Shown here: positions 1 to 6,019 of the stretch, piece by piece
Numbering within the stretch: position 1 is the stretch's first letter
Layout of the letters: the number at the start of each line of letters is the position of its first letter
Source of the DNA: Acidobacteriota bacterium
GTDB taxonomy: Bacteria; Acidobacteriota; Terriglobia; Terriglobales; Acidobacteriaceae
Assembly (NCBI GenBank): GCA_003225655.1
Contig: QIAW01000185.1
Location: 1-7,130 of the forward strand
Reading direction: 5' to 3'
Length of the DNA stretch: 7,130 bases
Position numbers and translations under genes: made by a program
The notes under the pieces: generated by a model
Database searches by the model: none
Told to the model about the DNA's origin: nothing
Seen by the model: the letters and a program-made list of their open reading frames with translations, nothing else

Positions 1-327
1 ATAAATCCCATGCTGGTGCCCGTCATTCCACTTGAAGCTGATCGCATATTTACCCACGGGCGTGACCTCGTTCGGGCGGACCGGCGGACGGTACATCGGC
101 AGCGTACCAGGCTCAGGTTTCGGCGCGGCTCCAATGACCCGCCCTGAGCCGGTGCGCTCCTCATCACACATCGCGCACGGGCACGCATCCCGCAACCAGG
201 TGAAGGTATAGCTGCTCTCGTGTCCGTCGTTCCAGAGAATTTGCATCCCTGTTCCTGAGGTCACGTTCACCTGCACCGACTTGGGATCGTATCTGGCCGC
301 CTGTTTCGCCGCCTCCGCGCCACTCAT
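1..327 (-). CDS. DUF971 / GBBH-like N-terminal domain protein, 3' end outside window
   Basis: This open frame runs from an ATG at 327 off the left edge, giving 109 codons without a stop. The translation carries the hallmarks of the DUF971 (gamma-butyrobetaine hydroxylase-like N-terminal) domain. These are a W-N-D-G-H segment at residues 32-36, then WLRDACPCAMC at 44-54, then a second W-N-D-G-H at 100-104 followed by QHGIY at the edge. In the family a zinc ion is held by three Cys and one His; here these would be C49, C51, C54 and H104, all present. Stand-alone bacterial DUF971 proteins are about 100-130 residues, so only a short tail is missing. The biochemical role of such proteins is unsettled; some relatives are fused to or sit near Mrp/ApbC-type Fe-S proteins. 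The start is the only ATG after the in-frame stop at 358-360. The Shine-Dalgarno sequence is poor. Confidence 0.85.
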   Translation of the reverse strand, partial: MSGAEAAKQAARYDPKSVQVNVTSGTGMQILWNDGHESSYTFTWLRDACPCAMCDEERTGSGRVIGAAPKPEPGTLPMYRPPVRPNEVTPVGKYAISFKWNDGHQHGIY

Positions 328-494
328 GATTTCAGTATCGCACAGCCCGGATGTGAGCTATGTCGTTAGCAATGAAAGTGGCTTGTTTGGTCTGCTGCGC
401 CTGTGCCTTAGACTGAGTGAGCGAATTCTGTCGCCGGCTAGATGTGCACGGACTTTGCCTGAGGGACTGACAATTGAGGGCTATTCCTAAATAA

Positions 495-531
495 CGAAGC
501 CTCTCGCAGGAGGGGGTAGCGAGAGGCTTCG
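495..531 (-). terminator. Strong hairpin downstream of the OmpA-like gene, probable terminator
   Basis: A perfect 13-bp inverted repeat (495-507 with 519-531, core GAAGCCTCTCGC) encloses an 11-base loop. It lies 37 bases past the stop of the minus-strand OmpA-like gene and before the minus-strand DUF971 gene, which is where a terminator would be expected. On the minus strand the stem is followed by GTTATTTAGG, a weak T-rich stretch rather than a true T-run, so termination may be incomplete. On the plus strand no T-run follows at all. An mRNA-stabilising 3' stem-loop is an alternative reading. Confidence 0.7.
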
Positions 532-567
532 GGAAATTGAGGTGCGGTCAGGCACCTCTTTGGGGAA

Positions 568-1491
568 CTATCGTGGTGTGCTGCTTTCTTGGGGTTGTTG
601 GTTAGGCTCTTGATTGGTTGCAGTCGGAGCTGTACCCGGAGCGGTGTTCAAATCACCGATGCCGTTCTTCAACAGGCTGATCTCCACGCGGCCACCGTTG
701 ATGCGGCGCGGCTTGCTGCCGTCGGCGGTCTCCTGCTGTACTGGAGCATTTCCCATTCCCACGGTGTAAATGCGGTATACGGGAATCTCATGGTTCAGTA
801 CCAGGTAACGCACCACGCTCTGCGCCATCGCCTGGGAGTTGGAGATTGCTGCTTGGCCGCGTCCGGAGCTGAAGCCCTGCACTTCGATGATGTAGCCCTT
901 CTGGTCTTTCAGCGGGGTGGCCATGTCATCGAGGGCATCTTTGGCTTTCTTGCTCAGGATCTTCTGTCCCGGGCGGAAGAGAATTTCGGTTTGGGTTACC
1001 GCCTGGAACTGGTCAATGTTGGTAACGACTTTTTCCACGCTTTCCAAATGGGTGCTGGCCTGGGTAGCAGTGTCCTGCGCCAGCCGGGCGCGGTTGCCTG
1101 CGTCAACAGCGTGCTGGTCGGCCTCATTGGCCTTCAGGGATGCCAGCCGGATGCCTTCGGTCGCGCGCGAATCCACATCTTTGATCGCGCGGCTGTTGGC
1201 GGCCGTGAGTTCATCCAGTTCATTCACGCGGCCGCGAACCGGGTTCAACTGCCTCTGAACGTATTTCTTGCGGGCAAAGGGCATCATATGGCCCCAAAAA
1301 CCCTCATGACGCTCATACGTCTGGCTGCTCTGTTGGTCCGCAGGCGTGGCCTGAGTCTGCGAAGAAGTGTTCTGTTGCTGGTCGGTAGCAGCCGGCGTCG
1401 CTTGGGGCGGCTCCGAAGTGCCTTTCTGTGCCATGGCAGGAATAGCCAACGCTCCCGCCAGCGCCAGTGCGATTAATGTACGATGCTTCAT
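568..1491 (-). CDS. OmpA-family envelope protein with degenerate peptidoglycan-binding site
   Basis: This 307-residue exported protein begins with a clear Sec signal peptide (residues 1-21, cleavage after A-M-A). A Q/T/P-rich low-complexity stretch follows to about residue 60. Next is a long polar, Ala-rich helical region (about 80-160) that looks like a coiled-coil or periplasmic spacer. The OmpA C-terminal-like domain spans about 165-275, with FRPG at 172-175, the GFSSGRG turn at 206-212, AQSVVRYL at 223-230, an IYTVGMG strand-turn and a final GGRVEISLL. The last 30 residues are again Q/P/T-rich. OmpA domains anchor the outer membrane to peptidoglycan through a conserved Asp and Arg. Here those positions appear to be S209 and M222, so binding may be altered or lost. 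No N-terminal beta-barrel of the E. coli OmpA type is seen. The start is well supported by GGAGG (1499-1503, read on the minus strand) with 7-base spacing. The family call is firm; the exact role is not. Confidence 0.9.
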   Translation of the reverse strand: MKHRTLIALALAGALAIPAMAQKGTSEPPQATPAATDQQQNTSSQTQATPADQQSSQTYERHEGFWGHMMPFARKKYVQRQLNPVRGRVNELDELTAANSRAIKDVDSRATEGIRLASLKANEADQHAVDAGNRARLAQDTATQASTHLESVEKVVTNIDQFQAVTQTEILFRPGQKILSKKAKDALDDMATPLKDQKGYIIEVQGFSSGRGQAAISNSQAMAQSVVRYLVLNHEIPVYRIYTVGMGNAPVQQETADGSKPRRINGGRVEISLLKNGIGDLNTAPGTAPTATNQEPNQQPQESSTPR

Positions 1492-1899
1492 GGAAGATCC
1501 TCCGAACTTCGTGGGGGCTAATTACCAGGAGCTGGGTTACTCCCGCCAGCTCACTTTGGGAGCGCACAAGCGCGCTCTCCTCATATCTATTACAACTTTA
1601 GGGCCAAACTGCCTAAAAAGCGTGTGCGTCCAAGACCCATAGTTTCAGCGAGTTGCAAGAAGGGCAAAGACCCGCGTTCCCCTTAGCTGGGCAAAACGGG
1701 TAAATTTGTTCACGACCTCGTTATAAAAAATGCCTTGCTCTGCGGAAGACAGTGCCGCTGCAACGGCAGACTTGTCAGGAGCCCTTGGCCGAGCTCACAC
1801 TTTGGTACGCTGCTGGCGCCGCATCAGAGTGCGCTACGAGCGCTGAGGTGAGTTGGTGCTGATGGCATACGGATGGGAAAATACTGTTGACGAATTGTC
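1492..1899. other. 408-base divergent intergenic region, no gene seen
   Basis: This stretch separates the divergently transcribed OmpA-like and PAS-GGDEF genes, and I find no convincing coding frame or RNA gene in it. It holds the good Shine-Dalgarno of the OmpA-like gene (1499-1503) and a small hairpin (GAGCGC at 1560-1565 pairing with GCGCTC at 1572-1577) in the presumed OmpA leader. It also has an AT-rich patch at 1701-1730 containing TTATAAAAAA. A short GCGCT/AGCGC inverted repeat lies near 1831-1843. No good promoter or Shine-Dalgarno stands out immediately before the GGDEF gene. Confidence 0.6.
1589..1617 (-). promoter_or_regulatory. Candidate sigma70-like promoter for the OmpA-like gene
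   Basis: Read on the minus strand, TTTAGG (1617-1612) and TGTAAT (1594-1589) are separated by 17 bases. The -10 box matches TATAAT at five of six positions, and the -35 box matches TTGACA at only three. Transcription would start near 1582, giving a leader of about 90 bases that includes the small 1560-1577 hairpin. The call rests on box similarity and position alone. Confidence 0.3.
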
Positions 1900-2754
1900 A
1901 TGCGAAGCCTGAATGATTCTGAGATCTTGCGCGAGCTAGTGAAGAACCTCAAAGAGGGAATCTACATCACCAACGAGCAGGGCGGATTTGTGGATGGCAA
2001 CCAGGCACTGCTCGACATTCTTGGCGTTCCATCGGTCGAGGAACTGCGCAGTCACCTGGTCACCGACTTTACCGACGCTGAGATCCGCGCCTGGCAGAAG
2101 CGGATCTTCGAGCGTGACGGCTACATCCGCGAATTCGAGCTGAAGATCAAGCGCGCCGACGGCGACACTCGCACGGTGCTCGATACTGCTTACTCCCGTG
2201 AAGACCCGCAAAGCGGCGAAACTTTCTATCATGGCATCCTCGTGGATATCACCGCACACAAGGAGCTGGAAAACCAGCTCCGCGAGCAAAGCATTCGCGA
2301 TCCTCTGACGGGCTGCTTCAACCGCCGCTATCTTTCCATGTTTGAAGTTGCCAGCGAGACCCTTCCCGGCTCGTGGGGCTGCATTCTCATCGACATTGAT
2401 CACTTTAAGCAATATAACGACCGCCATGGCCACCAGGCCGGGGACGAAGTACTGGTCAAGCTGGCGCGCTTCCTCATGCGCCAGGTGAGGGCTGAGGAAG
2501 CCGTGATCCGCCTGGGAGGCGATGAATTTCTTGTGTTGCTTGGCCATGCCGACGAGCAGCATACCGAAACCGCCGCCAAGCGCATTGCCGCCGCCGCTAA
2601 CGAGGAAGGCCAGTCGCCGTTCACTCTAGGTTGGGCGGCGCGCCGCAAGAACGAAAAACTGGAAAAGACCTTGAGCCGCGCCGACAAAAACCTTTACTCT
2701 GTCCGTACCCAGCAGCGGACTCTCCAGCGCGAGCGCCGCAAGAAGCGCTCTTAG
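1900..2754 (+). CDS. PAS-GGDEF diguanylate cyclase
   Basis: This 284-residue protein has no signal peptide or membrane helix, so it is probably cytosolic. Residues about 8-120 form a PAS sensor domain, with GIYITNEQGGFVDGN near 20-34 and a closing YHGILVDIT. Residues about 130-280 form a GGDEF domain. RDPLTGCFNRRYL opens it, D165 in IDIDHFK is the expected metal ligand, and GHQAGD (177-182) and an intact RLGGDEF (G206-F210) follow. The active site therefore looks competent to make c-di-GMP from two GTP. The inhibitory I-site, normally RxxD just before the active loop, reads R197-A-E-E200, an Asp-to-Glu change that may weaken product feedback. The usual C-terminal AKxxGRN is replaced by a basic tail. 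No EAL or HD-GYP domain is present. The ATG at 1900 is the only credible start (in-frame stop at 1888-1890) but has no clear Shine-Dalgarno. The PAS ligand cannot be read from the sequence. Confidence 0.93.
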   Translation: MRSLNDSEILRELVKNLKEGIYITNEQGGFVDGNQALLDILGVPSVEELRSHLVTDFTDAEIRAWQKRIFERDGYIREFELKIKRADGDTRTVLDTAYSREDPQSGETFYHGILVDITAHKELENQLREQSIRDPLTGCFNRRYLSMFEVASETLPGSWGCILIDIDHFKQYNDRHGHQAGDEVLVKLARFLMRQVRAEEAVIRLGGDEFLVLLGHADEQHTETAAKRIAAAANEEGQSPFTLGWAARRKNEKLEKTLSRADKNLYSVRTQQRTLQRERRKKRS

Positions 2755-2760
2755 TCCAAA

Positions 2761-4017
2761 CTATCGCTTGAACTTGTCATATCCCGAACTGAGGAATGGC
2801 ACGAGCTTGTGCCGCAATCGTGATGCGCGGCGCGTGTTGTAGGGCTGATTGCAATACTCGACGAGCGGAGCCGCCACTGCTTCCCAATAGAACCGCGGGG
2901 CGAGTGCCTGCAGGCGCGAGCGCATCTCCTGCCGCAAATCCGGATTATCCGCCAGCGCCAGGATGGCCTCTTTCCAGGCCATCACATCTCCCGGCGGCAG
3001 CGCCGGTCCTACCTCGCGCACCACGAAGTCGCCGAAATAGTCTCCCTGCGAGAGGATCATGGGCAGGCCCGCCCAAATGTAATCCAGCACTCGGGTGCGA
3101 AAGGCATAGCGGCTCTCCACCGACGCCGGATGCGCCGAGATTCCTACATCCGCCTCCAGCAGAAAATTCTGCCGCTGCTCGTAAGGCGCCCACACTGGAT
3201 AGAAAAACACATGCTTGTCGAGCAAGCCCAGCTCTCTCGCCAGCGAGCGGCTCTCTTCCGCCATCGACATGGGCCGATTATTCGGATTAGGGTCCTGTGC
3301 GCCCAGGAATACTAGCCTAATGTTCGGCTGCTGCTTGGCGGCCTCAGCCACCCCGCGGATTACCGTCAATGGATCAAGCCATTGCCACAGGCCTCCGGCC
3401 CACAGCAACAGGAAATCCTGGGAACCCACCCCCGGCACAATGCCGCGCAGCACACTTTCCGTGCGTACCGGTGGCTGCGCCGATAAGCCAAAGGGCACAA
3501 TCCCCACCAGGCTGCGGAAGCTGGAGTCACGCTGATGCTCATCGGGGTTCAACCTGCCTAAAGCGCACAGCCGTCCCAGCCAATAATCCCACTGACGCTC
3601 GCTGGAGCAGAGAAAAAAGTCGCCCTGCAGCATCTGCTCATTCAGGCGATACCACTGGCGCAGATACCCCCATTGCGGGTGCTGCGGATGCTTATGTGCA
3701 AGATATTCAAGAAGATAGGCGTCATATAAATCGATGACCAGGTGCTTGGCCAGCTTACCTACGAAAGGGAAGCGCGCCAGCACCAATCCCTGTGAGATCA
3801 CCACGTCGCTTTCCTTGGCGGCTGCCTTCAACTCGCCCTGCTTGTGGGCGGCATCATCCAAGATCGTTATTCCTTCCACAGAAAGCCTGCTGGGTGGGGC
3901 CGTTGCGATGGTCACCTCATGGTGCTTGCTCACAACCCTGGCCAGCTCCAGGCAGCGTACCGCCGGACCGGCCATCTGGGCCGCCAGCGCGTCGTTGGTG
4001 ATAAACAGCACCTTCAT
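2761..4017 (-). CDS. GT-B fold glycosyltransferase (GT4-like), probable surface polysaccharide synthesis
   Basis: This 418-residue protein has a typical GT-B layout. The N-terminal Rossmann domain starts MKVLFITNDALAAQMAGPAVR, where the GPA turn near 17-19 resembles the acceptor-side glycine loop of GT4 enzymes. The C-terminal donor-binding domain begins with the WAGGLWQWLDP segment (206-216) and continues through RLVFLGAQDP. It ends with a YAFRTRVLDYIWAGLPM segment (304-320), which stands where GT4 enzymes carry their EX7E donor-binding motif. The canonical second Glu seems to be D312, so this is a divergent subfamily. No signal peptide is present; a cytosolic or membrane-face enzyme is expected. 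Donor and acceptor cannot be assigned, but O-antigen or exopolysaccharide assembly is the usual setting. It converges on the PAS-GGDEF gene with a 6-base gap and no clear terminator between them. The start fits the family N-terminus although the Shine-Dalgarno is weak. Confidence 0.88.
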   Translation of the reverse strand: MKVLFITNDALAAQMAGPAVRCLELARVVSKHHEVTIATAPPSRLSVEGITILDDAAHKQGELKAAAKESDVVISQGLVLARFPFVGKLAKHLVIDLYDAYLLEYLAHKHPQHPQWGYLRQWYRLNEQMLQGDFFLCSSERQWDYWLGRLCALGRLNPDEHQRDSSFRSLVGIVPFGLSAQPPVRTESVLRGIVPGVGSQDFLLLWAGGLWQWLDPLTVIRGVAEAAKQQPNIRLVFLGAQDPNPNNRPMSMAEESRSLARELGLLDKHVFFYPVWAPYEQRQNFLLEADVGISAHPASVESRYAFRTRVLDYIWAGLPMILSQGDYFGDFVVREVGPALPPGDVMAWKEAILALADNPDLRQEMRSRLQALAPRFYWEAVAAPLVEYCNQPYNTRRASRLRHKLVPFLSSGYDKFKR

Positions 4018-4073
4018 GGGTTTTCTATTGCAAATGTTATATGTTGATGAGTCTTACCGGGAAAGCATTTTTG
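4018..4073. promoter_or_regulatory. Compact divergent promoter region between two glycosyltransferase genes
   Basis: Only 56 bases separate the two start codons, so both promoters must overlap here or reach into the coding sequences. The centre is AT-rich (TGTTATATGTTG, 4035-4046). Read on the minus strand it offers TATAAC (4041-4036) as a -10 box, with only a poor -35 match (TTTCCC) at 17-base spacing. On the plus strand TGTTAT (4035-4040), 16 bases after TTCATG, is a weak candidate. A GGGAAAG at 4059-4065 may serve as a weak Shine-Dalgarno for the plus-strand start at 4074. Confidence 0.3.
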
Positions 4074-4685
4074 ATGAAGATTGCTCTTTTAGGCACTCGT
4101 GGCATCCCTAACCGCTACGGCGGCTTCGAGGCTTTTTTCGAAAAGTTGTCGCAGTACCTGGTCAATGATGGACACCAGGTTCGAGTCTATTGCCGCCGCG
4201 CGTTTACCCGTCCTGAAGATGGCTCCCTGATTGACCCCCGCATCCGCCGCGTCATTCTGCCCAGCATCTCCGCCAAGCATTTAGACACGCCCGTGCATAC
4301 CTTTCTCTCTATCCTGCACGTTATCTTCACCCGCGCCGATATTGTGCTCATGTGCAACGTCGCCAACAGCCCCGTGGCCTGGATTCCCCGCCTCTTCGGC
4401 AAGCCCGTGGTCCTGAACGTGGATGGTCTCGACCGCCAGCGCAAAAAGTGGGGCCCTCTGGCGCGGATTGTCCTTTCCATCTGCGAGTTTTTTTCTACCT
4501 TTATGCCCACCCGTGTAGTCACTGACTCGGAGACTATGTGGCAGTACTATCGCAGCCGCTACGGCAAATCGTCGGTCATGATCGGTTATGGCGCCGAGCC
4601 GCCGGCGTCCAGGCAGATCAGCCCGGAATACTCTGTCGACGCAGATCCCTTGGCCCTTGGTCATGGTGGGCAGCAATGCCTATGA
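4074..4685 (+). pseudogene. N-terminal fragment of a DUF1972/GT4-type glycosyltransferase, broken by internal deletion and frameshift
   Basis: Residues 1-19 read MKIALLGTRGIPNRYGGFE, the signature start of the DUF1972-type glycosyltransferases often called rhamnosyltransferases. The fragment continues through the whole N-terminal Rossmann domain, including VVLNVDGLDRQRKKWG and VVTDSETMWQYY, to YGAE at 172-175. After about 4605 the frame drifts into unrelated residues and stops at 4683-4685. Intact relatives are about 360-390 residues; this fragment has 203. The rest of the enzyme appears in another frame (4588-5085). The linker and first strand of the donor-binding domain, which in relatives carries the R-x-x-PEN motif, are absent from all three plus frames. 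A fragment alone should not be active. The start at 4074 fits the family better than the upstream in-frame ATGs at 4041 and 4047, which have no Shine-Dalgarno. Genuine mutation versus assembly error cannot be settled from one sequence. Confidence 0.85.
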
Positions 4686-5085
4686 CCCCTCCTATGAGCA
4701 GCGCTTGCGCGCCCTGGCGGGCGAGCGCGTGATTTTCACCGGCTCCATCTATGGCGATGGATATTGGGAGCTGCAACAAAACGCTGCCTGCTTCATCTTC
4801 GGCTGCGAGGTTGGTGGCATTCATCCCGCTCTGGTGGAGGCCATGTCTGCGGGCAATCCGGTGCTGTATCTGAATACCGAATCCAACCGCGAGACCGCTG
4901 GCGACTGTGGCGTGATATTTGAGTACAGCGAAGACGATCTGGCGGCAAAACTGCAACAGGTATTCAACGATCCCAAACTGCTTTCCGATCTCGCCCTCAA
5001 AGGCGCGCAACGCGCCCGCGAGCGCTACGGCTGGGCCGAGGTTACCCGGCAATATGAAAATCTTTTTGATCAACTTATGAGGTAA
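4588..5085 (+). pseudogene. C-terminal fragment of the same DUF1972/GT4-type glycosyltransferase, out of frame
   Basis: This frame is the continuation of the broken enzyme. From about 4636 the translation matches the C-terminal donor-binding domain: PLVMVGSNAYDPSYEQRLRAL, then FTGSIYGDGYWELQQNA, then GCEVGGIHPALVEAMSAGNP (72-91) with E74 and E84 as the likely donor-contacting acids. It ends with the ARERYGWAEVTRQYENLF helix typical of the family end. The first 15-20 codons after the nominal ATG at 4588 are an out-of-frame reading of the upstream fragment and are not family-like, so that ATG is unlikely to be a natural start. From YGAE to PLVMVG there are 55 bases, against roughly 50 codons in relatives as I recall them. 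About 90 or more bases are therefore missing, in a number not divisible by three. No terminator follows. Confidence 0.82.
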
Positions 5086-5176
5086 CATTAAATTTCAATT
5101 TTCGAGTACGCAGACCCAAAACACCAGTTAGAGACATGCTGATGATGGGCGCAGACTGCTTACCGGAGGCATATCC

Positions 5177-6001
5177 ATGCGAATAAACCCTATCTTGATG
5201 CGACATATTGGTTTCGTTTTGATGGCCACAGCCAGCCTGACCGCCGGTTCCTGGGACCTGCCCCAGGGAACGTCAGTCAAGGATGAGGGCCCGCGCACTT
5301 ATCGCTTTAGCGTGGACTATACAACCTTAAGCACAAAAGGAGACATTGTGCACCGCCGGCGCGAGGCCGGCGAGTACACGCGCGCGCTCCCAGGCGGAGA
5401 CGTGGTGTGGAAGAACGTTACCGTGGCCGAGGCTGACGGGGCCACCGGGCCGTTGGCTCCAGCCCAGAAGCAAGAGTTTATGGAAGGCTTTCGCTATCAC
5501 AAGAATCCGGCGAGTTTCTCCGGTTCCATGGCGCCGGATTTTTTCAAAGGGTTTCCCCCAACGGCCGTCTTTGAGCGCAACCTGGTTTGGGATGAAGAGA
5601 TGATCGAGATGTTCGGTCAGAGCCAGTTTGAACATCTGAACCTCAATCAACCCTACCATTTTATTTCGTCGCAGGAGACCGACATACCGGGCGTGGGCAA
5701 GTTTGAGAACCGTGACGTGCAATTGACATGGGTTGGCCGGTCGCAAAGAAACGGAAAGGAGTGTGCCGTAATCCTGTATCGGGCTTACTTCAACCCGTTG
5801 CACATCGAGAATGCAGGCATGACCTTGCAAGGGCGGAGCCACTACTGGGGTGAGATTTGGGTTTCTCTCACGACCAAGCAGATCGAATACGCCACGCTCT
5901 ACGAAGATGTATTAGGAGAGATGAAGCTGGCCGGCCAGAATGCGCCGCAAATCATCAACGTGTTTCGCAGCGGTGTTTTTGAACCTGAACTCCAGAAGTA
6001 G
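5177..6001 (+). CDS. Secreted protein of unknown function, first gene of a two-component operon
   Basis: I do not recognise this 274-residue protein. It starts with a probable Sec signal peptide: a short basic n-region ending R9-H10, hydrophobic IGFVLMATASLTA to residue 23, and cleavage near A23-G24. No lipobox Cys is present, and the only Cys is C196. The mature part is soluble, polar and rich in aromatics, with alternating hydrophobic patterns suggestive of beta strands (for example TYRFSVDYTTL and GEIWVSLTTKQIEYATLYED from G225). An F/P-rich stretch, DFFKGFPPTAVFERN, sits in the middle. No catalytic motif or further membrane helix is seen. The start is well supported by GGAGG (5165-5169) with 7-base spacing. 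The kinase gene begins 18 bases after its stop, so co-transcription with the two-component pair is likely. A periplasmic partner or sensor accessory is possible but is only inferred from position. Confidence 0.85.
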   Translation: MRINPILMRHIGFVLMATASLTAGSWDLPQGTSVKDEGPRTYRFSVDYTTLSTKGDIVHRRREAGEYTRALPGGDVVWKNVTVAEADGATGPLAPAQKQEFMEGFRYHKNPASFSGSMAPDFFKGFPPTAVFERNLVWDEEMIEMFGQSQFEHLNLNQPYHFISSQETDIPGVGKFENRDVQLTWVGRSQRNGKECAVILYRAYFNPLHIENAGMTLQGRSHYWGEIWVSLTTKQIEYATLYEDVLGEMKLAGQNAPQIINVFRSGVFEPELQK

Positions 6002-6019
6002 ATTATCGTATAAGGCGGC

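Noticed and set aside
281..490. A 69-codon plus-strand frame between the DUF971 gene and the hairpin
   Set aside because: It overlaps the DUF971 start on the other strand, ends at the terminator hairpin, and shows no recognisable protein features.
589..1476. A 295-codon open frame on the plus strand antisense to the OmpA-like gene
   Set aside because: The minus strand has a signal peptide, a recognised domain and a good Shine-Dalgarno. The plus reading gives no domain and is explained by the GC-biased codon use of the real gene.
1701..1740. TTATAAAAAA as a promoter -10 on either strand
   Set aside because: On neither strand is there an acceptable -35 box at 16-18 bases, so I treat it only as an AT-rich patch.
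1936..2562. A 208-codon open frame on the minus strand antisense to the PAS-GGDEF gene
   Set aside because: The plus strand carries an intact PAS-GGDEF with all active-site motifs; the antisense translation shows no family features.
2730..2780. A terminator between the convergent PAS-GGDEF and glycosyltransferase genes
   Set aside because: Only a 5-bp AAGCG/CGCTT pairing with a long loop and no T-run is present, too weak to call.
4041..4073. Upstream in-frame ATG at 4041 as start of the broken glycosyltransferase
   Set aside because: The extra 11 residues are not part of the family N-terminus, which begins MKIALLGTRG at 4074, and no Shine-Dalgarno precedes 4041.
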